A DNA stretch of 64,000 bases from Symbiodinium microadriaticum (GCA_001939145.1 LSRX01000062.1:9263-73262), one strand, 5' to 3'; shown: positions 31,080 to 42,900, counted from the first letter of the stretch. Notes: generated by a model not told the origin, from the sequence alone. A program made the numbers and translations.

Positions 31080-31418
31080 ATGAACTGCATAAGGTGGTTG
31101 ATTGATCTTTGTCTTCTGCTGCTGTCTGCTACGAATGATGTTGGTCATGTGGAGACGTGTGATAGTGGGATTTAGGCTGAACACAGGGCTGGCAGCACCA
31201 AGCCCCGGGGACTCAAGGCCCTTGCAGCCAGCCAATCAACTGGAAAGGCCCTGAGCAGTGAACTACACAAACCTGTTACTTTGAAGCGCAACTTCCAGCA
31301 TCCCCCCAAAGCCATCCTTCAGGCACTCCTCCCCTCTGCACTTTCGCCGCCGCTGGCCTTTGTTGGAGATTTAGCATCGCTCTTGGGTTGCGGTGTTAGT
31401 GGTACTCCGAAGTACTAA
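31080..31418 (+). pseudogene. Putative secreted small protein, in-frame TAG
   Basis: ATG at 31,080 gives MNCIRWLIDLCLLLLSATND, which resembles a signal peptide, then VGHVETCDSGI and a TAG at 31,173-31,175. The same frame continues for 80 codons (KALAASQSTGKALSSELHKP, HPPKAILQALLPSALSPPLA, VGDLASLLGCGV) to TAA at 31,416. The single stop in a long frame suggests a nonsense mutation or a spliced-out piece. The frame also extends upstream (GLIVVFRPSPASQQ). No family is recognised. Confidence 0.3.
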
Positions 31419-31429
31419 GCCGCAAAGCC

Positions 31430-31966
31430 GAAGCGGGAACCCCTGATGCCCCCAAAGCCCAAACTGCAGGGATAAATCCTGAAAGCTCTGAGCGTCTAAA
31501 CCTGCAAACCCCGAATCTGATACAACCCAAGGAACATCACCGCAATGAGAATCCCGTGCCGTAGCCTTCCTTCAGCCGTCGAGACTTCAGCCGGCAGCCC
31601 TAGTTCAATCTTCGTGGCTTCAAGCCTAAACCATAACCTGAACCCCGTAACCCCGAGAGCCCGAAAGACCCCCCCAAAATGACCTCGAAGGCCTGACTTC
31701 CACAACCGGGCTGACGGGTTGCAGGGCTTGAAAAAGGTTTGTGCCCTTCTTTGGTGTTCTTTTCGTGGTTTTGGGTACCTGGACCCCCCACAGCCCTATA
31801 TCCTAAATGTAAACCCTTGAAATCTACCCCTAGCCCGAATCCCTAAAGATAGGCTGCAAACCCGGCCCTTTGAGTCCTGAACCCAATATGTCTTGACCCA
31901 AACCAGCTCTTGAGCCTTAGGCTGCTGTTTTCGCCTCAAGCCCTACACCTTACGAGCTCTTCGAGG
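31430..31966. other. C-strand telomere-like fragments, no gene
   Basis: The sequence is mainly decayed CCC-(T/G)AA units on the plus strand, with one short open island near 31,525-31,620 (NITAMRIPCRSLPSAVETSA). Nothing firm is seen. Confidence 0.4.
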
Positions 31967-32083
31967 CCCTAAACCCTAAACCCCTAAACCCCTAAACCCC
32001 AAACCCTAAACCCCTAAACCCCTAAACCCCTAAACCCCTAAACCCGTAACCCCAAACCCAAAACCCCAAAATCCCTAAAATAG
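31967..32083. repeat. Telomere-like array with CCCCTAAA units
   Basis: The array starts with CCCTAAA and becomes a run of 8-base CCCCTAAA units (TTTAGGGG on the other strand), then decays into CCCCAAA and CCCAAAA. Confidence 0.95.
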
Positions 32084-32129
32084 AGATGGGACCAAAGCCC
32101 CAGGCTGCGCAGCGACCCGCTCGCCGACC

Positions 32130-32158
32130 GCCTGACGGAGGTGTTGTCTCCGTCAGGC
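32130..32158. repeat. Perfect 11-bp stem-loop
   Basis: GCCTGACGGAG, loop GTGTTGT, CTCCGTCAGGC. It lies in the GC-rich core between the C-strand array (31,967-32,083) and G-strand sequence (32,190-32,235). Confidence 0.9.
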
Positions 32159-32235
32159 CAGGCATGGGACGGCTTTGACTAACGTAATGGTTCAGGGTTG
32201 AGCGTTTAGGGTGCCGGGTTGAGGCTTAGGAAGAT

Positions 32236-35200
32236 GCGGGTCTTAAGAACACGAATCACAGATTGGGTTTTCGCCTTCAGGCCTGATCGTCCGTGACTTC
32301 AGGGGTGTGGTGTTGAGCTTAGGCTTTAAGCAAGGCATCTCTAGACCAGCTGGCTTGAAGCAGGTTTCCTCACAACTCGGAAGCGTCGAACCCCATAGCC
32401 AAACCCTAAACCCTCATCGCCAAGCCCTCAGCCCCTTTTCTCCAACACCCCAGACTCCGAGCGCTTAGCCCTAAACCCTAAACTCCAAGACCTTAAAGGG
32501 GTTCCTAAAACGGTACCCTTAGGCCCTTCGGCCTATGTATATCCTTTTTATGTACATGGAGCCTTAGGGTTTATTTCAGACTTTTGCCCCTTTGATGGCT
32601 CCGCTCTGCTCGGCCGCAGGCACGGCCGTTGAGCTGCTCATCATTGAGCTGGCTCTGCCTTCCTTTGGGCCCGGGGGCCCTGAGGGCTGAGGGACTTACA
32701 TGTCGGGGCCTTAGTAATTAGAATAGGGTTTTGGCGGGTTCCTTATCATAAGTATAGTACAGTTTACCCCAAACCCTATTCTAGTCATTCAGGCCCCTAC
32801 ATTACATGTAAGGCTTCTATAGGGTTTAGGTTCAGCGGCTGAGGGTCCCCGGTCTGATTTATCTTTATTGCGCCAGCTATCGACTCACCGCTGTATGCTG
32901 GCTGGGTGTAGGCACTGCAGGGGATCAAGGCGTAGAAGTTCCGATCTAAATTTTGCTTTGGGTGGTTTCAGGATTTCGGTCATAAATTAATCTCGGCTTT
33001 CGACACTTTTGTCTCAGATTTCGAGATTTGATCATGTCGTGTTGTCCTAGGATTAGAGTCGAGGGGGTGCGTTGGGAGAAGTCTGAGTCGTGTCGGGGAG
33101 TTTGGCGCAACTCACTCCTCCCATCGCATACCCCAAGCTAAGGTCTGTGACAGACGACATTGCGCACAACTTGAGCTCCGTTCATACATCTGAGGCCCGA
33201 TCTGTGTACCGATGCCCGTACCCTGAACGTTCTAGCGGCTTCTAGCGTATGGGGCGTGGCTTTGAACATCGCCGGAACGTGTGCAGGGTTTTCATCTTCG
33301 ATGGTCGGGTCCTCTAAAGTCCAGCTCCCGCAGCCGGAGGCGAGGCCCCTCGGGAAACTCGTAATTCCAAAGGCAGCTGAGCGCGGAGAAAGCCCTTTGC
33401 AACACCTGAAGTATTGATATTGAGACCCGCGAGTTTTGACCAGAATAGAGATGAGACATGGTGAACAGTTGCAATGGCGGTGTAATGCGGTGTAAGAAGC
33501 TCAGGAATCTTTTCCTTCTGTTCGCAACAAGTAGCAACACAGCCGGTCATTACGAACAACAAGGAGCGTGTGAACACTAAGAATACCAAGAACGGGAGGG
33601 TCATTCAACATAGATGCAAGATGTCTATGTGTTTAGGATTTGCAGGCGACATTGGTCCTCTGCCCTCGCGATGCACGGTTTTGCATTCGCTGATGCGATC
33701 ACTTCGTGAGTTTTCTGCTCCAACACTGCAAACTTCTTGATGTTTGGGAGCATGTTTAGAATGAGATGTGCGATTGGATTGCAATGCTTATGGTGAAAAT
33801 GTCAAGAGATTAGGCCGAGGACTTGACAAAAGTCTTGACTCCAGACTCTAACGCGCTAGATAACTGCAGCCAATAATAGTCATAGTCATCCTGGCCATCT
33901 TAACGACAGTTTTGATAGTAGTCATAACAATACGAAAACCATGCAACCCCATAGCCCGAGCTGCAAACGCTTGACTTCCAAGCCCTACACCCTAAAGTCC
34001 CGAACTCCAAAGAGCCAAGTTGTCATGTGTTCTTTCCTGTTTCTGTCCTTGTCCGTGGTTTTGGTTTGAAAGATTGTCTGAGTTTCGGAGCCTCACACCC
34101 TACACCTTCTGTCATCAACTACTTACAGCCTTTTTTGTTATGATCCAGAACCTGCGAGGCCTACACCCTACCGACCCGGATAATGCCATGTACACCTTTT
34201 GCGTTTAGTAAGCTTTCTCAATTTGGTTTTTTCAGGCAGGCATGGACTTTCGTTCGGTCCTTGTCACGGAAAGAAAACACCCTACTTGTAGTTATCCCTC
34301 ACTTCCAGTTGCCTTTTTCTTTCCCTTTCGTTCCTTGTTTTGGATCCTGGCTTTCTGGACGCCTTTTGGAGGTCGTCCGCTGCGAGGTCGCAGCCGAGCG
34401 CTCGGTGTTGGAGCTTCCACCCGCGCTGCGGCGAGGCAGGGTTTCAGAAGGGGGGTTTGTAGGTTGATTCGTTGTAGCTTTTACAAGGGTTTCATCGTTT
34501 TGTCGGGTTGTTATGTGGGTATGAGGAGATGGGCTTCGGGCTTTGGAGTTTTCAGTTTGAGTCGCAAAGAGGTTGAGGGACGGGCTTGGGGGATTCGGGC
34601 GTTGAGGGCTTTTTCTGGGCTTCGTAGGACTGTGAGATCTCTGATGCAGGGTTTACGCGATCTGTATCTCATGCTAAATGAATCCTGCAGCACACGACAA
34701 GCTTGCCATCAGGCGTGGAAGAAGCTGCGAGCCAACCGCACGGAGGCCACGCTTTTCTCTTCCTTCGATGTTTGGTTTCGGGGGCGGGGATGAGGGTTGG
34801 TCGCACTACGTAATTCCGGGGTGTGTAAGTGTGTGCTTTCTTTTCCAACTCTGCCAAGCTCCATGGAAGCTTCTTGGACGGGAGTTCTGGGCCTTGGGTC
34901 CAAGCAAACCGCTAACAAGCATCAAATCCTTGGTTAGGGTTCAGGTATAGGCTGCCCACACCACTGCTTCGTTGCAGGTGAGAGGGGTTCGGGTCCAGAA
35001 GACGTCAGGGGTCTAATGAGCTCAGGATCTAGTCGCTTAGGGGTGTATCGCTGATGGGTTCAAGATATAAGACAGTATCGCCCCGGAATGAAAGTGTAGG
35101 GCTCGGTGTATACAAGCGTCAAAGCATCAGCTGATTACCGTAAAGCAGCATCTGAGGTTCGAGCTCCTGCATTCCTTGTGAAAGCCGTTTCCTTCCGACC
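32236..35200. other. Mixed DNA, no firm gene
   Basis: C-strand fragments lie at 32,395-32,500. A plus-strand open segment at 33,189-33,420 (TDARTLNVLAASSVWGVALN) overlaps an open minus frame, so neither can be trusted. A 183-codon plus frame at 34,242-34,793 has no ATG-independent support and runs through G-rich repeat. The last 250 bases before 35,211 are the upstream region of the coiled-coil gene; no spliced-leader relic was found. Confidence 0.35.
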
Positions 35201-35210
35201 ACGAGGAAAG

Positions 35211-36353
35211 ATGGCCGGCTGGAAATCTACCGCAGCAGCCGTCGCTTCGGTCGTGCCACTCGTCCCCCTCTGCAAGAAGTCCGCCAAGTGTGAGGTTCCT
35301 TTACCGCAGCCGCGGAACCTCGCAGTCTCTCCGCACAAGGAGATGGACATGCACCTCCGGTGCATGAAATGGGGTGAACAGGTGCGCTGCCAGAAGATGC
35401 AGTTCAAAGATCAGGAAGCTTCCAAAAGTAAAGCCATTGCGTCGATCTGCAAGGAGAACGACATCTTGAAGTCCCAAGCCACGAAGGACAAGCACACGGT
35501 CGAGGATCTTCAATCCCAAGCCACGAAGGACAAGCACACGGTCGAGGATCTTCAATCCCAGGTCCAGCTGGCAGAGACGGAGAAAGCGGCTTTGCGAACC
35601 AGCATCAAGGAGAAGGATATGGAGCTCGAGAAGGGGAAGTCGGAGCGCCGCGTGGAGAGGCTCCTGGCCACTTCGAAATCCCGCGTGTCCGTCATGTGTT
35701 CAGCTTTCAAACGCGCCGCTCCTGAGATGTCAGACTTCAACTGCAATCAGGTGGCTGGCGCCATTGATGATTACGACGACTTCGACTCTCCGAGCGGTCT
35801 TCGTGAGTCTGTGGAGGGACAGACATTGCGGCTCCACTACCGTGGATTCGAGCAAAACTCAGACTGGCGACTCACCATGCGTTTGTCCTACTTGCCGAAG
35901 GAGCAGAGGTTGGAATTTCAAGAGGAAGTGCATCGCCAGCTTGATCTGCAGCGCAACACATTCGCATCGAGGAGCAAGCTTCAAAAAGCATGTGCCAGGC
36001 TCCTGCAGCCGTTGCAGAAGTCCCTGCCTGACGTCGCAAGGGTCGCGGAAACGATACCTTCGAATAAGGCCAAACAAGTGCAGTACACGGAGGCATGTGA
36101 TGAAATCTCCCAGGCCCTAACGGCCGTGTTTGCTGAACTTCAGAAAGAAGGTGTCGATGTCGAGGCTCTGCTGCTTGAGCGGTGGATGCCCCTCTGCCTC
36201 AAGGAGACTCTTGCAACGTACTCTGAGATGTCTGATAAGCTGGCACAGCTCAAGGGCCAACCGGCTGGTCTCAGTAAGAAGCAGCCTGAGGCTGTAGCGT
36301 TTCACCTGCATGATATACTTCGAGAGAGACTTTGGGAGGGAGCTCAGGGCTGA
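35211..36353 (+). CDS. Hypothetical coiled-coil protein, intact, intronless
   Basis: This is the longest undamaged gene in the window: 380 residues from ATG at 35,211 (context AAAGATGG, purine at -3 and G at +4) to TGA at 36,351-36,353. The frame is open 35 codons further up without an ATG. A short hydrophobic Ala/Val/Pro stretch (residues 8-20) is followed by charged helix. Residues about 60-155 have coiled-coil character, including two exact tandem copies of SQATKDKHTVEDLQ (42-base duplication at about 35,477-35,560) and basic/acidic heptad-like blocks. After an acidic loop (DDYDDFDSPS), the C-terminal half is mostly helical (LPKEQRLEFQEEVHRQLDLQ; EISQALTAVFAELQKEGVDV). I recognise no enzyme motif; a structural or scaffolding role is a guess. 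Lack of introns may mean a retrocopy. Confidence 0.75.
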   Translation: MAGWKSTAAAVASVVPLVPLCKKSAKCEVPLPQPRNLAVSPHKEMDMHLRCMKWGEQVRCQKMQFKDQEASKSKAIASICKENDILKSQATKDKHTVEDLQSQATKDKHTVEDLQSQVQLAETEKAALRTSIKEKDMELEKGKSERRVERLLATSKSRVSVMCSAFKRAAPEMSDFNCNQVAGAIDDYDDFDSPSGLRESVEGQTLRLHYRGFEQNSDWRLTMRLSYLPKEQRLEFQEEVHRQLDLQRNTFASRSKLQKACARLLQPLQKSLPDVARVAETIPSNKAKQVQYTEACDEISQALTAVFAELQKEGVDVEALLLERWMPLCLKETLATYSEMSDKLAQLKGQPAGLSKKQPEAVAFHLHDILRERLWEGAQG

Positions 36354-36378
36354 GGTGTCATTCAGCTGCTGCACCCGT

Positions 36379-36406
36379 TTGCAAGGGCACAGTGTGGCCC
36401 TTGCAA
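36379..36406 (+). other. Perfect stem-loop 25 bases after the stop codon
   Basis: TTGCAAGGGC, loop ACAGTGTG, GCCCTTGCAA: ten perfect pairs, with outer TCATTC/GAATGA able to extend it. It would lie in the 3' untranslated region of the coiled-coil gene. It does not match the histone stem-loop consensus. A role in mRNA 3' end or stability is inference. Confidence 0.6.
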
Positions 36407-36409
36407 GTC

Positions 36410-39400
36410 GAATGATCAGTCATTTGGTTGGAAATTCCCTCTGTTATTCGTGAGATTGATTCAGGGATTTCTTGCAGAGCTGGCTATCCACAATGCAGTT
36501 CTGCTGATCCGGGGACGTCATTTCGACGAAGGGTGCCAGTGTGCAGCTAGGAGGAGATTATGAGACCAATCGGCATTTTGCTTTCGAGCCGACTGTCAAT
36601 GTGGAGCTCGCCGTGGATGGCGGCTCACGCGATGATGCAACAGCGGTCATTGAAAAGAGGTCCTTAGGTGGGAGATGCTCCCTTTTTTGGAAGATAGTAT
36701 CCCCACCAGGAGTTTAGAAATCTAAGCATCCAAAATAAGAGCCTAGTTTGTATTCCCATATCCAAACCCTCCATACGAAAGCCACTGCCCAGATTATATA
36801 AAGGGAATGCGGGTGTGCAGCTTCTCCAATTTGGCTGCGTGTTGTGCCTCCGAAGCCCTGAGTTCTCAAACCCTAAACTCCTCAGTTCCATGTCGGTCTT
36901 TCTTGAGGTCTGGTTGCCAAAGTGCACATGGATGCCAACGCCTTGCATCCGGTGCTTCCGTGCGGCCGGCTGCTATTGGATCCAGTAATGCTGTTGGGTC
37001 TTAGACTAGAGACTTTCTAGGGATTACCTCAAACCGACCGGGCCCGAAATGGCAGACTTAAGATAATAGACCTTAGGCCTCATACCTGAGCCTGCGTAGC
37101 ATAGAGCTACAGAGCAGAACGACTTATTCAAGATCGGCTGCAAGTCCCAGCATAGAGTCCCATAGAAGCTTATTGGCGGCCTATAAAGACCGGCATGCCC
37201 CATAGCCAGGATCTGTCGGCTGCCCAGCTTTCTGGCCGAGCCCTCGGCATTTCGATGCTCAGGGTCCACTGAGTCAATTTCTGCAGCTTCTTCCCAATGT
37301 CATGGGTTGATGCTTTTCCTTGTGAGTGTTTCTGTCAAGTTGCCTAAAGCCACTGTAGCCACAGTCTAGCTATTAAGGCTTCAACATATGCACAGGGAGG
37401 GTTTGTTTGGTGTTGAAGTCGGCTGTTGTGCAGGGCTTGCAGGGGCTTGAGGCCCTTGCTCAGTCCTTCGGGCAAAAATCAAGCACAAGCATCCCAGAGT
37501 CCAGGATTTCAGTTTCAGAGATTTTTCGAGGCTTCGGTTGCCGGCCCTCGAGTTCAGAACGTAAGTGTCCAGGTTTGGGATGTAGGGTTCGTTGACACCC
37601 CAACCGCAGCTCCAAAAAGTCCCAAACTCAAGACGTTGGAATTACTTGCACATTGTGCCTACTTTCGGGCCTCGCGGGCTGTAGATTGGGTCTGCAGCGG
37701 GCTCGGGTTCCAGGGCTTGGGACCGCGATTGAGGGTCTGAGGTCATGGTTGAGGGTCTATTGGGTTGTAGTCGATGTTTTTGTCATTCATGGTGCCGCCG
37801 AAGTCACTATGAAAAAACAAACATAGCTGTCTTGGCGCGTCGGTGTTAAAAGGATCCGGACCTTGAGGGATCCAAAGCCACCCAACAGTTTTCGCACCAA
37901 TCTCATAAAGCCCTCGACTTTTGGGCGAGAGGCCCGAAAAAGTTTGCAATGCGGTACAGCCCAACTCTCATGCCTACACCCCACACACTGGAGTAAACTT
38001 TTCCCTTCGCAATTCAAGTCTTACTCCTTCAGTCTTAAAGCTTACAGGACACCTCTAAATCGCTAAGCCTAACATGCTAAGGCTAAGACTTAAACTCCTC
38101 AACCCAAAACCACGACTCAGAAATCCCTGAAAGCCCAGCTCCGCGGCATCCTCGTGTCGCGAATCCTCGGAGCTCTGGTCACCGGCCCGTTGCGGGACGA
38201 GGCGGAGAGTAGAGCGTCCATGGGGTTTAGGCCTGAAGGGCTTTTGGGGCTTTAGGGCTTTTGGGTTTTGGGGTTGTAGGTTAATTATTGGGGTTGTAGG
38301 GTATTGGGGTTTCGGGGTTTTACTAGCTGGAGTCCTGAGGATTGTAGGCGGGGTTGCGACGTGGGTTGGGCAAAGGAACTACTTCTTCGGAGCCTGAGAC
38401 CCCAAACCCAAGCCCAAAACCTTAACTTGACAGCCCAAACCCCTACTCAACCTTCTCCAGCAAACCCAGACCTACGTCCGTCAACGTGAGGAACGTCCCA
38501 AGTCCAAGGGCCCCAGAGCAGGCGCATTTTTTCTCAGGCCTCATGTCAGAATAATCATGACACTACCAATGTCGTCGTCGTACTCGTACTTCCGGCCTAG
38601 GTTTACCATGCAACAGTTGTGTCTGTTGATGTCCATGCGTCCCAGCCCCCGATCAAAGCCCCTAAATCAGTGAGGGCGCAGAGTGGCCCAATAGTGACAC
38701 TACCCAACCTGGAAAGGTCATTCGCCGCGAGCCGTTCCTCTCTGTCCTTGCCAACTTCACTGAGGAGGCTAGCTGTTTAGGGTCCAGGGCTGTAGATTTC
38801 CTGGACCCTGTGGATCAGGTTTGAAGCGTCTATTTCTATGGGTGGTATGCTAAGCTTTGGGGATTCCGTAGGCTCTAGGGTTTACGGTTTGTGTTTCGGT
38901 CAACACTCGGGAGCCCTACCGTCCCAGATCCATAAACTGTAGACAAATGCTTTAGTCCCTACCCCCTGAGCCTCTCAGCCCTAAGCTCTGATCCTTTACC
39001 TCCTGACCACCGGTAGCCTAATTAAGCCCGAAGCCCTCAGCCCCAAACTCCCGAGCCCCGAGCCTTCAGACCTCGAACTCCCATCCGAAGGTGTTGAAGG
39101 CGCTGGTTCGGAATGTTTAGGGTTGAGAGTGCAAGAGTGCTAGGCAGTGCTAGGGGTTAGTGTTCGGGTTTCAGCATGTGTAAGGTTTATTCTTGAACGT
39201 ATGTTGGTTGGTCTTTCGCGTACGAGCCGGGGCAAGCAGGTTTAAAGGTCTTATGGGTCTTAGGGTTTACGGTTTCGGGACGAGGGAAGGTTTGGGGTTA
39301 TGCGACCCATAACCCTGCATGGTAAATCCTAAGCAACCCCCCGCCCCCCAATGCGGAAATCATTGGACACCCCTCCAAACCTTCACGCACACAAAAGTCG

Positions 39401-39680
39401 AAATCTAAAAGTTTGCAAGCCTTAAACTTTGTAATATCCCCTATAGCAAGTCTAGAGTACCCTCATACTCCACAGTGGCTCCACGCTAAATCCATAGTAG
39501 CGCCTGTACCAGCCCGACAACCATAAACCCTGAGGCCCTTAAGGGCCTCATCCCAACGCCTTTCTTCCTCTTCCGTAGGGCAATTATTACAGATTATTAC
39601 AGGTTATTTCTATAAGGCTACAGTAGATGTCGTCGTACAGGGGTATTACAGGGTTGTCGGGTTCAAGGGTCAGAGTTTTG
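36410..39680. other. Mixed DNA; a possible exon and telomere-like blocks
   Basis: At 36,515-36,665 a plus frame reads DYETNRHFAFEPTVNVELAV and DGGSRDDATAVIEKRS, possibly a further exon. C-strand fragments lie at 38,040-38,140, and a GC-rich island at 38,139-38,215 (LRGILVSRILGALVTGPLRD) separates them from a G-strand block at 38,220-38,330. A perfect 20-base palindrome, TGAGGCCCTTAAGGGCCTCA, lies at 39,531-39,550. No firm gene is seen. Confidence 0.35.
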
Positions 39681-39723
39681 CCTAAACCCTAAACTATATA
39701 CCCTAAACCCTAAACCCTAAACC
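39681..39723. repeat. CCCTAAA array
   Basis: Four to five CCCTAAA units with one TATATA interruption, followed by a complex core and then a G-strand block at 39,815-39,935. Confidence 0.9.
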
Positions 39724-39730
39724 GTTGCAG

Positions 39731-39791
39731 TCGAGGTGCCGAATGTTGACGGCGCGAACAACTCCTCCGAGGCTCGGGCTTCAAAAGCGTG
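39731..39791 (+). CDS. Exon-like 61-base segment between telomere-like blocks
   Basis: ACCGTTGCAG precedes and GTAGAG follows, so AG and GT borders are present. The segment reads EVPNVDGANNSSEARASKA with no stop. C-strand telomere-like repeat lies directly upstream and G-strand repeat downstream. Too short to be significant alone. Confidence 0.15.
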
Positions 39792-39934
39792 GTAGAGTTC
39801 TTGGCTCTTAGTTTGGGAGGTTTAGGGTTGAGGTTCATAGGGCCAGGTTTGGGGATGTGGCATGTTGGGATTTAAGGTCCAGGGTCGTTGGTTTTGGGGT
39901 CACTTTACGCAGGAGGGGTTAGGGTTTAGGGTGG

Positions 39935-42900
39935 ATTAATACTGGATTTTGCAGAAGGTTTTGGGCATCTATGCCTTTCGAGATTCCCAAAGAGGCAGTG
40001 GCACTTGCCTTGGAAGCCGCATTCCTCAAACATCTCTATGTGACCATAGTATAACACGTACCGACTATCCTCGCAACCGCGTAAACATCGTGATTCTTGA
40101 GTACCTGGAAGGCAGTAGTTCAGGAAAGGGGGCAAGAGTCGTATGCTTGCAGGATTCTCCTTATTCCATCTTCTCTGGGCAACTGGCCCAAACCCACCCG
40201 AAACCCTAAACCCCAAAGTGATCGAAACCATTCCTAAATATAGGAGCCAGCTGCGCTAAATTTTCAAGTTGTAACCTTCAAACGACCCTAAACTTGTAGG
40301 CCGAAGCTGCGGACAGCGGTTTTTGAAGGGAGAGTTTCAGCACCAGGATTTTGGGAGTTTAATTCCTGTTTCGATTCTTAAGCTTTAGGCCTTCGGAGCT
40401 TTGGGTTTAAGGCCTGGGACTTGGCTTAAGGATCCTGGAGTCTCGGGTTTAGGAAACCCAAGCCCTTCTTGGAACCTGAACCCAAAAACAAATCCAGATT
40501 GAAAGCAAGTCTTCGGCACGTTTCGCCCGGAGGTCGGCCCGGAACAGCCGGGGGCGAAGGCCGGAACTTCGTTAAAGGGTCCCTCAAACACTACAAGTGA
40601 AACCCCCAGAGCCTCAAAACCTAGGAAAGTTTAGCTGTTGTTGAGGCGCTAGGTTTTGCTTTTTCGCGTTAGCATCAGGGCTCAAGCCCAGAACTCAGCC
40701 CTCCACCACCGGTTGCAGCCCAAAGTTCAATCTTCACGGCATTCAGGTTTTCGCGGCTCAGCGCGTTTGGAACTCAGGGTTCAGTTCGGGGGTTTCCATG
40801 TGGAAAAGGTCGCTTAGCTAGGGCTTTCCAGTGAAGGCCAAGCTGCGAGCTGTCTTCCCCCCATAAAGGGGGTTTTGCCGAAACCTCCTACACCCGTACA
40901 AGTCTCACAGAGTCAAAAAAGAGAAGGTGCAACCCCAACCCCCCTAACCATTGTGGCAGGTGCCTCCCATGGCCGTGGAGAAGTGGTCGCTTCTGGCTTG
41001 GGGCCTCGCCGAAGTTGGGTTAGGCGGGGGCGAAACGACTCGCAGGTTAGGTCCGGGGAGTAGGGCTTCGGGTGATAATCTGTTGCTTCATAATCTCAAG
41101 CCGGCAAAAGGCTTACCGGGCACCGAAAAGCCCTCTCCTTCTCAGGGTTCAGGCCAAAAGGTTTAAGGAGTTAGGGCTTCTGGCGCCGGGTTCCTGCCAG
41201 TAGGAAGGACGAGTGCTCATGATGCTACGGTTTAGTGATTAGGGAAGTTTTGAACTTAGGATGTAGGGTTCGGGGCTTTGCTTGCTAGGTTTCGTTTTGG
41301 GGGCCGTTTGGGACGTAGGGGTGAGGGTTTGGGATTTGTTTCGCCGTGCACAAGGCTTTGGAAACGCGATGCAGCTGGTCGGATCAGTTTTTTTTATTTC
41401 TCCATGGTGAATCGTGTCGTTGGATTCTCCACAAACCTCAGCAGGGCAGGCGGCTTGCTGATAGTCAAGTCCCAGGGTGCACTATGGGGTGGGCAAGCCG
41501 GCACACACTCGCTTGAATTCTACCGTCCTTGATACCTGTACTTTCGCGCGCATCCACAACCCCTCTTCTAAGCCTCACAAATCTCTGTGCTGTGGCCCTC
41601 CAACTGAACCGTCAGTCCCCCTTGGGCTTATCCGCCAGGCATCGGCAATGTCTCGACTGCGAAGTTGGGAAGCACCTCGCTGGCGTTCTTGTCCTGCGAA
41701 GGCCAAGGGCTGTTTCGGGGTTCAGGCATTGGGATGAATGGTTTAGGTAATATTGGCCTCGGGTCTACATAGCTCACACTCCAATATTCCTTAGTCGAGA
41801 ATCCTGCCGTTTCAGTTGTTTAACTCTTCCAAAGGGAATCGGTATATCGAGGACTCCGTGGTCTTGAACGGACTGGTTTAAATGTAGCGGCGTCTCGCTT
41901 TTCATTGCTTCACGCATGCTGGGTTCATCGGGGCGTCCTGGTTCTGGTATGCTTGTGTGCTTCATTTGCTGACGGTTTGCATGCTTGACATTCCGACAGC
42001 GATGTTCCTGTTTTCAGCTTTAGGGCCACCCAACCTCACCTCAAGACTTCAACCGAATCCTGAACAGGGCAGACGCCCGTCTCGCTGCAGCCTCTCCGGC
42101 GACTGGCGGAGCTGCTGGACAGGCAAAGGGGTCGGGTCAGCTCGGAAGAGTTTGGGCGCTTCAAGCTTGAATACACCCTCTGGCCTCAGCCCCAGACCGT
42201 CATGCAAGCATTTGAGTACAGACCCCGGAATCCCAAACAGCCTAAGTCTTAGGTCCTAGCCAGGCCCAACATTTCTAGATCTCCAAGTCCTAGGCCCGAA
42301 GCCTTCAATCACGAAAGCTCTCCCCAGCGAGCCTTTCGTTTCAAAAGTCAGAACTTTGTTCTGCCAGAAGGCTTAGGGGGTATGGGGGGGGGACCCCCCC
42401 AACAGGTGGCCACTCCGGGCCCGTTTTTGCAGCCAATCCCCGTGCTATGCAGGGATTTAGGGGTGCCCCGGGCAGGGCCTTTTTTGGGCTCCAGCGGGTG
42501 GGTCCCGAAACGACCCTCCAATGGAGAAACGTGTCCCCGATGATGCTCGTGATGCTTGCCTGGCGGCGCCCTATGATGCTCCTGATGCTCGCCTGCCGAC
42601 GCTAATTGGGATCCCTGGATGCTCATGATGCGCTTAGCTTCGTTGCGACGCTCAGCTTCTTGTGTGTGCGGTCTTGAGTCGCGCTGACAATGGTTCTTTG
42701 CCGTGTCACTGACCAACGACCTCGTCCCGCCCGGCTGCAAAATCAAATCCTCGTCGCGCCTGCACTTCGAGCTACACCCTCCAACCTAGAGCTTTCGTCA
42801 CCTCCCCGCGGGTCTCAAGTTGTCGAATCTTCCCCGTGTCAAAGGCGAACGGAGTGGTGGCTGTTCAAGACTGTCAGGGCCTTGGCCTGGGCAAGGCTAA

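Noticed and set aside
34242-34793. 183-codon plus frame
   Set aside because: It starts at a non-ATG codon region, runs through G-rich telomere-like DNA and has repeat-driven composition; no domain.
35020-35211. Dinoflagellate spliced-leader relic upstream of the coiled-coil gene
   Set aside because: I looked for the conserved leader core (CCATTTTGGCTCAAG) and did not find it.
42348-42746. 132-codon minus frame with His-rich repeats
   Set aside because: The repeats are imperfect GATGCTC units and the rest is G/C-run sequence; no domain or start evidence.
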